Source: a bacterium
GTDB taxonomy: Bacteria > Bacillota > Clostridia > Christensenellales > CAG-138
NCBI GenBank assembly: GCA_022778545.1
Contig: JALFDW010000042.1
Span: 1 to 64,000, forward strand
Length of the DNA stretch: 64,000 bases
Direction of reading: 5' to 3'
In this document: positions 59,397 to 64,000 of the stretch, piece after piece
Position numbering within the stretch: the stretch's first letter is position 1
Layout of the letters: each line of letters starts with the position of its first letter
Position numbers and translations under genes: made by a program
The notes under the pieces: model-generated
Database searches by the model: none
Told to the model about the DNA's origin: nothing
Seen by the model: the letters and a program-made list of their open reading frames with translations, nothing else

Positions 59397-59463
59397 TTCA
59401 ACAATTATCCGGCATATATGCAGCGTTTGTTCTACACATATCACAGAACGCGTATGGTATAGT
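59397..59463 (+). promoter_or_regulatory. spoIIGA promoter region with two 0A-like boxes
   Basis: TTCAACA (59397-59403) and TTCTACA (59430-59436) each match the reverse 0A box TTCGACA with one change and are 33 bp apart. A -10-like TATAGT lies at 59458-59463 with no good -35 at 17 bases, as at the Spo0A-activated spoIIG promoter of Bacillus. Confidence 0.5.
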
Positions 59464-59499
59464 ACCCATGGAAGCGGGGAAAGGGGGAGACTGGTATGT

Positions 59500-60264
59500 A
59501 TGTATATCGAACTGTTTCTCCTTGATAATCTTGTGATGGATTGCCTGATGCTGCGCATTGCCGCAGTGCTTGGCGCAGGGCGGCTTCCGGCGCGGCGTAT
59601 GCTGCTCGCGTCGGCGCTCGGCGCATGCGGGGCATGGGTGGCGCTGTTTTTTCCACCCCTCGTGTCACTGCCGGGCAAGGCTGTTTCCGGGCTGTTGTTT
59701 GCGCTTGCTTTTCCGGCAAAGAGCCTGCGGGAATATGGCCATGCAGCAGCGGCGGTTTTTGCGGCGGCGTTTTTAACGGGCGGGCTTGTGTTTGCCCTTG
59801 CGCTCTGCTTTGACGGCGGGATGCGCGGCGGCGTAGTGCTTGCGTCGCTGCCGGTGCGTACCGCGCTTTATGCCGCGCTTGCCGCAGCGTTTCTTCCTAA
59901 CCTGATACGCCGCCTCCGGGCGCGGCGTGCGCGTGCGGGTATTCACACGGTGGTCATGCTCTGCGCTGCGGGCCGGGAATACAGGCTGGATGCGCTGACG
60001 GACACGGGCAACGCGCTCGTCGAGCCGCTCAGCGGCAAGCCCGTCATTGTGGCGTATTTGCCGGAGCTTGCGGAATATGCGCATATCCCGATCCCTACGG
60101 TCACAGCGGGCGGAACAGGGATCCTTTATGCGCTCAGGCCGGAGCGGCTCAGCATAAACGGCAGGGAGGGCGAAGCGCTGCTTGCGCTCAGCTCTGTGCC
60201 GCTGCATGGCACGGAAGCTCTCCTGCCGCCGGAGTTGGCGGAACGGACAGAACTGGGAGGATGA
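59500..60264 (+). CDS. spoIIGA: Sigma-E processing peptidase SpoIIGA
   Basis: 254 residues. Five N-terminal membrane helices (MYIELFLLDNLVMDCLMLRIAAV...), then a soluble aspartic-protease domain with DALTDTGNALVEPLSGKPVIV; DTGN is the catalytic motif. It cleaves pro-sigma E in the mother cell after contact with SpoIIR. RBS AAGGGGGAG. Three bases separate it from sigE. Confidence 0.93.
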   Translation: MYIELFLLDNLVMDCLMLRIAAVLGAGRLPARRMLLASALGACGAWVALFFPPLVSLPGKAVSGLLFALAFPAKSLREYGHAAAAVFAAAFLTGGLVFALALCFDGGMRGGVVLASLPVRTALYAALAAAFLPNLIRRLRARRARAGIHTVVMLCAAGREYRLDALTDTGNALVEPLSGKPVIVAYLPELAEYAHIPIPTVTAGGTGILYALRPERLSINGREGEALLALSSVPLHGTEALLPPELAERTELGG

Positions 60265-60267
60265 GAT

Positions 60268-60975
60268 ATGCGGAAATTCTTTTTTCGGCTGGTTGCCGCA
60301 CTGTACAGGCGCCTTGGTATCGCCTCTCCCCTTTATTATGTGAACACTGGGGAGGCGCTGCCGCCACCGCTCTCAAGGGAGGAGGAAAGCGCATGCATCC
60401 GGGCGCTCGGCGAAGGGGATGAATCCGTGAAGCAGACGCTTATCGAGCGCAATCTGCGCCTTGTGGTATACATTGCGCGCAAGTTTGAGAACACGGGCGT
60501 AAACATTGAGGATCTCATCTCCATCGGCACAATCGGGCTGATCAAGGCCGTGAACACGTTTGATACGACAAAGAAAATCAAGCTTGCGACATATGCTTCC
60601 CGCTGCATCGAAAACGAAATCCTGATGCACTTGCGCCGAAGCTGCCGGCTGAAGCTGGAGGTGTCGCTGGATGAACCGCTCAATGTGGATTGGGACGGAA
60701 ACGAGCTCCTGCTTTCCGACATTCTGGGCACGGACGGTGACCTCGTTTACCGCAGCATAGAGGATGAAGTGGACAGGGAACTGCTTGCGCTTGCCATGAG
60801 CAAGCTGACCCCACGGGAAAAGCAGATCATGGAGCTGCGCTTTGGCCTTTCCGGCAAGCGGGAATATACGCAGAAGCAGGTCGCTGACATGCTCGGCATC
60901 TCTCAGAGCTACATCTCCCGCCTGGAAAAGCACATTATCAAAGTGCTCCGCAAGGAGATCATCTCGATGTCATGA
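60268..60975 (+). CDS. sigE: Sporulation sigma factor sigma E
   Basis: 235 residues. Hydrophobic pro-sequence ([17 protein letters not shown]), region 2 [63 protein letters not shown], region 4 [15 protein letters not shown]...[31 protein letters not shown]. Made as a precursor and cleaved by SpoIIGA. The cotJ operon at 50.8 kb is a plausible target. Confidence 0.96.
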   Translation: MRKFFFRLVAALYRRLGIASPLYYVNTGEALPPPLSREEESACIRALGEGDESVKQTLIERNLRLVVYIARKFENTGVNIEDLISIGTIGLIKAVNTFDTTKKIKLATYASRCIENEILMHLRRSCRLKLEVSLDEPLNVDWDGNELLLSDILGTDGDLVYRSIEDEVDRELLALAMSKLTPREKQIMELRFGLSGKREYTQKQVADMLGISQSYISRLEKHIIKVLRKEIISMS

Positions 60976-61016
60976 TGCGGAAAATGCCCAGGGTATAACG
61001 GGTGCTTTTGGGCAGA

Positions 61017-61047
61017 AAAAAAGCGAGGGAAATATCCCCCGCTTTTT
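61017..61047. terminator. Bidirectional terminator between sigE and rubrerythrin
   Basis: AAAAAGCGAGGG and CCCCCGCTTTTT pair around AAATAT; A and T runs flank the stem on both strands. Confidence 0.85.
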
Positions 61048-61061
61048 GCATTGATTGTAAC

Positions 61062-61604
61062 TTAGTAGTTCTCGGCCTTGAGCTCGAAGTAGGCCTTCGG
61101 GTGCGCGCACACAGGGCAGACTTCAGGTGCGGATTCGCCCACATGGATGTGACCACAGTTGCGGCACTTCCAAACATACACGCCATCGCGGGAGAAGACT
61201 TTGCCTTCATTGATGTTGGCAAGCAGCTTGCGGTAACGCTCCTCATGCTCCTTCTCGATCCGGCCTACGCCCTCAAACAGAAGTGCGATCTGCTCGAAAC
61301 CTTCCTCGCGCGCTTCTTTGGCGAATTTATCGTACATGTCGGTCCACTCATAGTTTTCGCCGCTGGCAGCATCCTCGAGGTTTTCGGGCGTTCCAGGCAC
61401 TTTCCCGCCGTGGAGCAGCTTGAACCACAGCTTGGCATGCTCTTTTTCGTTGCCGGCAGTTTCTTCAAAAATCGCGGAGATCTGGTTGTAACCGTCCTTC
61501 TTCGCGGCGGAGGCATAGTAGCCATACTTCGTGGCAGCCTGGGATTCACCGGCAAATGCGGTCTGGAGGTTCGCTTCGGTTTTGGTTCCTTTGAGTTCTT
61601 TCAT
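61062..61604 (-). CDS. rbr: Rubrerythrin
   Basis: 180 residues. N-terminal diiron four-helix bundle ([58 protein letters not shown]) and C-terminal rubredoxin domain ([29 protein letters not shown]). It reduces hydrogen peroxide in anaerobes. It follows perR by 22 bp on the same strand, so both are likely derepressed together by peroxide. Confidence 0.97.
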   Translation of the reverse strand: MKELKGTKTEANLQTAFAGESQAATKYGYYASAAKKDGYNQISAIFEETAGNEKEHAKLWFKLLHGGKVPGTPENLEDAASGENYEWTDMYDKFAKEAREEGFEQIALLFEGVGRIEKEHEERYRKLLANINEGKVFSRDGVYVWKCRNCGHIHVGESAPEVCPVCAHPKAYFELKAENY

Positions 61605-61626
61605 TTTTGTTAGCTCCTTTCAAATA

Positions 61627-62016
61627 TTATCCTTGTTTATTATTTGCGCTGCATGCGCTGCAAATACCATGGAAGACGAGAGTCATGCCGGTGATTTCCA
61701 TGCCGGTATGCGCGCCCGCGATGCTGCGGAGGTCGGAGGTCGCCTCTTCCGGAATGTCCGCCGTGCGGCCGCAGCATGTGCAGACCGCATGCATATGCGG
61801 GGCAATATTGCCGTCAAAACGGTCTGGCGCAGAAGGCATCGTTACGCGCTTAAGCTGGCCGCTGTCCGCAAGCTGGTTCAGGTTGCGGTAAACCGTCGCA
61901 AGGCTGACATCCGCATTTTGCGCCCGGAGGCCGGAATAAACTTCTTCCGCTGTGGGGTGGGCGCAGCTGGAGCGCACATAATCCAGCACAAGCTCCCGCT
62001 TCTTCGAGTAGATCAT
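61627..62016 (-). CDS. perR: Fur family peroxide regulator (PerR-like)
   Basis: The start is the ATG at 62016 (MIYSKKRELVLDYV) after GGGAGAG; the track adds 20 residues that cross the operator. 129 residues: winged helix (HPTAEEVYSGLRAQNADVSLATVYRNLNQLADSG), metal site DRFDGNIAPHMHAVC, two CxxC pairs for structural zinc (CTCC, CSAC). The rubrerythrin neighbour favours PerR over Fur or Zur. Confidence 0.88.
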   Translation of the reverse strand: MIYSKKRELVLDYVRSSCAHPTAEEVYSGLRAQNADVSLATVYRNLNQLADSGQLKRVTMPSAPDRFDGNIAPHMHAVCTCCGRTADIPEEATSDLRSIAGAHTGMEITGMTLVFHGICSACSANNKQG

Positions 62017-62029
62017 GTTGCTCTCCCTT

Positions 62030-62052
62030 CTAAGAATGAGAATAATTCTTAG
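62030..62052. promoter_or_regulatory. Fur/PerR-type operator CTAAGAAT-N7-ATTCTTAG
   Basis: Perfect 8-bp arms, 23 bp in all, starting just after the -10 box of the perR promoter and covering the start site. Confidence 0.8.
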
Positions 62053-62055
62053 TTT

Positions 62056-62083
62056 ATTATAGCTGATTTCCAGCATTTGTCAA
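62056..62083 (-). promoter_or_regulatory. Promoter of perR-rbr
   Basis: On the minus strand TTGACA, 16-base spacer, TATAAT; the operator follows immediately. Confidence 0.8.
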
Positions 62084-62200
62084 TAGCTTAGATCAATGGT
62101 TTTTTCGTATATGGGGCTTCGGCTCTTGCAAGCGCGGGTGGTGAAGAATATAATAATGGAGAAAAAATGCGGCATAGGCCGTGTGAACGAGGTGGATACA

Positions 62201-62776
62201 ATGGAACCGTATGCGGAGATCAACGCGCAGGTGAATGCCGCGCTGGATGAGCTGTTTGCGGCGGCGGATACGCTGCGCGCAGGCGATATTTTCGTGGTGG
62301 GCTGCTCCACAAGCGAAGTCATGGGCAAGATGATCGGAACGGGCTCGAGCGTGGAGGCTGCAAAGGCCATTATGGACGCGGTGCTGCCGCGCGTGAAGGA
62401 GCGCGGGCTGTTCCTTGCCGTGCAGTGCTGTGAGCATCTGAACCGCTGCCTGGTGGTGGAACGCGCCTGCATGGAAAAATACGGTTTGCAGCAGGTATGG
62501 GTAAAGCCGCAGCTTCACGCGGGCGGCGCGTTTTCCATGCAGGCTGTGGAGCGCTTTGAGGATCATGTGATGGTGGAAGACTTGCGCAGCCGCGCCTCGG
62601 CGGGTATGGACATCGGAGGCACGTTCATCGGAATGCACCTGCATCCCGTTGTGGTTCCCGTGCATGCGAAAACGCGCAGGATCGGCGAGGCCAACCTGAC
62701 GATGGCGCGCACGCGCCCCAAGTATGTGGGCGGCCCGCGGGCGCAATACGATGAAATGCCGCATCCAAAGTATTGA
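62201..62776 (+). CDS. DUF436 / TIGR01440 family protein
   Basis: The start is the ATG at 62201 (MEPYAEINAQVNAAL) after GAGGTGG; the track adds 35 residues. 191 residues with VVGCSTSEVMGKMIGTGSSVEAAKAIMDAV, FLAVQCCEHLNRCLVVER and GGTFIGMHLHPVVVP, the pattern of the family also called UPF0340. The function is unknown; the conserved Cys and His residues suggest an enzyme. It is divergent from perR and separated from the next transcription unit by a terminator. Confidence 0.9.
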   Translation: MEPYAEINAQVNAALDELFAAADTLRAGDIFVVGCSTSEVMGKMIGTGSSVEAAKAIMDAVLPRVKERGLFLAVQCCEHLNRCLVVERACMEKYGLQQVWVKPQLHAGGAFSMQAVERFEDHVMVEDLRSRASAGMDIGGTFIGMHLHPVVVPVHAKTRRIGEANLTMARTRPKYVGGPRAQYDEMPHPKY

Positions 62777-62837
62777 GCATGTGCGCCAAAGACCGCAACG
62801 CATAACGTGAAAAACGCCATGCAATAAATTATTTAAG

Positions 62838-62876
62838 CGAAAAAAGGCAAGCTGTGAAAATGGCTGCCTTTTTTGC
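62838..62876. terminator. Terminator upstream of the structured RNA
   Basis: GCGAAAAAAGGCA-AGC and GCT-GCCTTTTTTGCG pair; A and T runs on both sides. Confidence 0.85.
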
Positions 62877-62886
62877 GTAAAAAGTG

Positions 62887-62915
62887 TTGCGCTTAGAAAA
62901 CAAATCCATTATAAT
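62887..62915 (+). promoter_or_regulatory. Promoter of the structured RNA
   Basis: TTGCGC, 17-base spacer, TATAAT; start site expected at about 62922, just before the first conserved stem. Confidence 0.8.
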
Positions 62916-62921
62916 AATATA

Positions 62922-63150
62922 AGTTATCCATAGTTTCGGGTCTGTGGTTGCAAGTCGATGCCAGTCGCAGGCAAAACGATCCACATAAGCGGGGCAAAGT
63001 CCCCGTGAGCATGGTGCGGCTTAGATGTAAGTCCGGCCGGGGCGAAAGCCCCGAGAGAAGCAGTAGTGGGCGGCGTGAATGCCTAGTAGCGAACCTTCCG
63101 GCCGGCGGGTGTGGGGGCAAAGACCAGGTCAGCCGAAGCTTGGAATAACA
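62922..63150 (+). ncRNA. Large structured RNA, candidate raiA motif, upstream of zinc-ribbon gene
   Basis: About 230 bases, no reading frame, GC-rich and densely paired: TGTGG/CCACA (62943-62947 with 62981-62985), CGGGG/CCCCG with loop CAAAGT (62990-63005), CGGGGC-GAAA-GCCCCG (63038-63053, GNRA tetraloop) and a long-range CCGGCC/GGCCGG (63033-63038 with 63100-63105). It has its own promoter. From memory, segments such as CAAGTCGATGCCAGTCGC and GCGTGAATGCCTAGTAGCG resemble the raiA motif of Firmicutes, a large RNA tied to sporulation and air tolerance. That match is unverified; being a structured RNA is much safer. Confidence 0.75.
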
Positions 63151-63181
63151 AAAATAATTTTTACAAGGGGATATCAGACAC

Positions 63182-63454
63182 ATGTTCCAGGACAAGACAT
63201 TGGTATGCAAGGATTGCGGCGCGGAATTCGTTTTCACCGCAGGCGAACAGGAATTCTATGCCGAAAAAGGCTTCCAGAATGAGCCTATCCGTTGCAAAGC
63301 GTGCCGGAATGCCCGCAAGAGCCAGCGCTCGAATGACCGTGAAATGTATGATGCGGTCTGCGCACAGTGCGGCGCGCCCACCAAGATCCCGTTCGTTCCC
63401 AAGAACGACAGGCCCATCTACTGCAGCGCCTGCTTCCAGAGCCGCAGGGGCTAA
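63182..63454 (+). CDS. Zinc-ribbon domain protein
   Basis: 90 residues: TLVCKDCGAEFVFTAGEQEFYAEKGFQNEPIRCKACR is a zf-trcl type zinc ribbon (CxxC ... CxxC), followed by VCAQCGAPTKIPFVPKNDRPIYCSACF, a second ribbon of the CxxC type found in many Clostridia. Function unknown. It sits 30 bases after the structured RNA, apparently on the same transcript, with AAGGGG as ribosome site. Confidence 0.9.
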   Translation: MFQDKTLVCKDCGAEFVFTAGEQEFYAEKGFQNEPIRCKACRNARKSQRSNDREMYDAVCAQCGAPTKIPFVPKNDRPIYCSACFQSRRG

Positions 63455-63559
63455 GAAGCTGACACGCGCCGGTAGAAGAGCGCAAAGACCCCCATGCTTG
63501 GGGCTAATCCCCTTTGTTCCGTTTGATGCGGCAATAACGGTGAATTAGAAAAGGCAGAA

Positions 63560-63587
63560 AAGCTCCGGCAGGGCCGGAGCTTTTTTT
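63560..63587 (+). terminator. Terminator of the zinc-ribbon gene
   Basis: AAGCTCCGGC-AGG-GCCGGAGCTT followed by TTTTT. Confidence 0.93.
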
Positions 63588-63670
63588 GCGCCTGCCAGCT
63601 GGGAAGGCATGGTTGCATTTCCGCACAATGCTTGCTAAGATAAGAGAAAAATCGGAAAGGGGCGTTCAAG

Positions 63671-64000
63671 ATGAATCAAAGCACGAAGGGGATCCCCAAA
63701 AAAGGGCTTCCGGAAGGCTTTCTTTATGTTGACGAGGTGATCGAGGATTGCATCGTTGACGCAAAATATGCGGGAACGGACAATTTTATGGGCCGCCCGG
63801 CGGCAGGGTATGAGGTGCCGCTCGTGGTCGTTACCAAAGAAGCGGCAGAGCGGCTCGTGAAGGCAGCGGCTGTGTTCCGGGAAAAGGGTTATCTTTTAAA
63901 ATTCTATGATTCCTACCGCCCGCAGCGCGCGGTGGATGACTTCATGCGCTGGGGCGAGGATGCGGAGGATGACCGCCGCAAGCCCGTGCACTATCCCAAC
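63671..64000 (+). CDS. D-alanyl-D-alanine dipeptidase (VanX/DdpX-like), 3' end beyond window
   Basis: Not in the track because it runs off the end. The ATG at 63671 follows GGAAAGGGGCG. 110 residues are visible: GFLYVDEVIEDCIVDAKYAGTDNFMGRPAAGYE and GYLLKFYDSYRPQRAVDDFMRWGEDAEDD. The tract DxKYAxxxNFxG and YDxYRPQRAVxxF are hallmarks of the M15D VanX family, including the transition-state arginine. The zinc ligands (HxxxxxxD and H) lie beyond the edge. Stand-alone members in bacteria without vancomycin resistance salvage cell-wall D-Ala-D-Ala. Confidence 0.88.
   Translation, partial: MNQSTKGIPKKGLPEGFLYVDEVIEDCIVDAKYAGTDNFMGRPAAGYEVPLVVVTKEAAERLVKAAAVFREKGYLLKFYDSYRPQRAVDDFMRWGEDAEDDRRKPVHYPN

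Noticed and set aside
62922-63150. Reading the structured RNA as RNase P, tmRNA or SRP RNA
   Set aside because: It is too short for RNase P or tmRNA, lacks an ANDENYALAA-type tag frame, and lacks the SRP GNAR/GGAA helix 8 pattern.
1-64000. CRISPR array
   Set aside because: No regularly spaced repeats of 25-40 bases with similar-length spacers were seen anywhere, and no cas genes.

Overview
The window looks like a chromosomal segment of an anaerobic, spore-forming member of the Clostridia (Firmicutes). The evidence is the spoIIGA-sigE pair, a cotJABC spore-coat operon, a rubrerythrin/PerR pair, a valS T-box leader, selenium-dependent molybdenum hydroxylase accessory genes (yqeB, yqeC) and a flotillin/NfeD pair. 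Judged by eye, most of the window is GC-rich, with two more AT-rich blocks at about 1-8.7 kb and 30.9-47.8 kb. I ran no searches. Family assignments rest on motifs, length and gene order.

Region 1 (1-8.98 kb, accessory): a PadR regulator with its DUF6120/HAAS-type partner (cut by the window edge), a lipoprotein built from two copies of one domain, and a small exported protein followed by three ABC-2 type permeases and one ATPase. An integration module follows: a sigma-70-like small protein, an excisionase-like HTH protein and a tyrosine integrase next to tRNA-Leu(CAA). Five GGAGGGAT-type repeats flank the tRNA, and a second partial copy of the tRNA 5' half lies 0.18 kb away.

Region 2 (9-30.7 kb, core-like): DUF4349 and SIMPL proteins, flotillin/NfeD/DUF1836, T-box-controlled valS, a HExxH protein, a GyrI-like protein, a Crp/Fnr regulator divergent from a YdcZ-type transporter and a cupin (with a perfect 18-bp palindrome between them), ygiQ, then a molybdenum-related cluster. 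That cluster has yqeC-yqeB on one strand. On the other strand, behind a promoter bracketed by two related palindromes, are a BtuCD-type importer, a methyltransferase, a binding protein, XdhC and a small NTPase.

Region 3 (30.9-47.8 kb): a peptide and amino-acid scavenging island. It holds a MarR regulator, two tandem M29 aminopeptidases, a nitrilase-family amidase, a broken sortase gene, rpoN and a sigma-54 activator. Then comes a sigma-54-type promoter driving a five-gene peptide ABC importer, an M17 leucyl aminopeptidase and a class I glutamine-amidotransferase-like hydrolase. It ends at tRNA-Ser(CGA). The sigma factor, its activator and the target promoter are adjacent, so this looks like a self-contained regulon.

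Region 4 (48.2-64 kb, core-like): an ABC exporter pair, cotJABC, galE, an MsmX-type sugar ABC ATPase without permeases nearby, ftsH, an LCP protein, asnA, spoIIGA-sigE, rubrerythrin and PerR with an operator-like palindrome, and a DUF436/TIGR01440 protein. Last come a large structured RNA (candidate raiA motif) upstream of a zinc-ribbon protein and the start of a VanX-like D-Ala-D-Ala dipeptidase cut by the window end.
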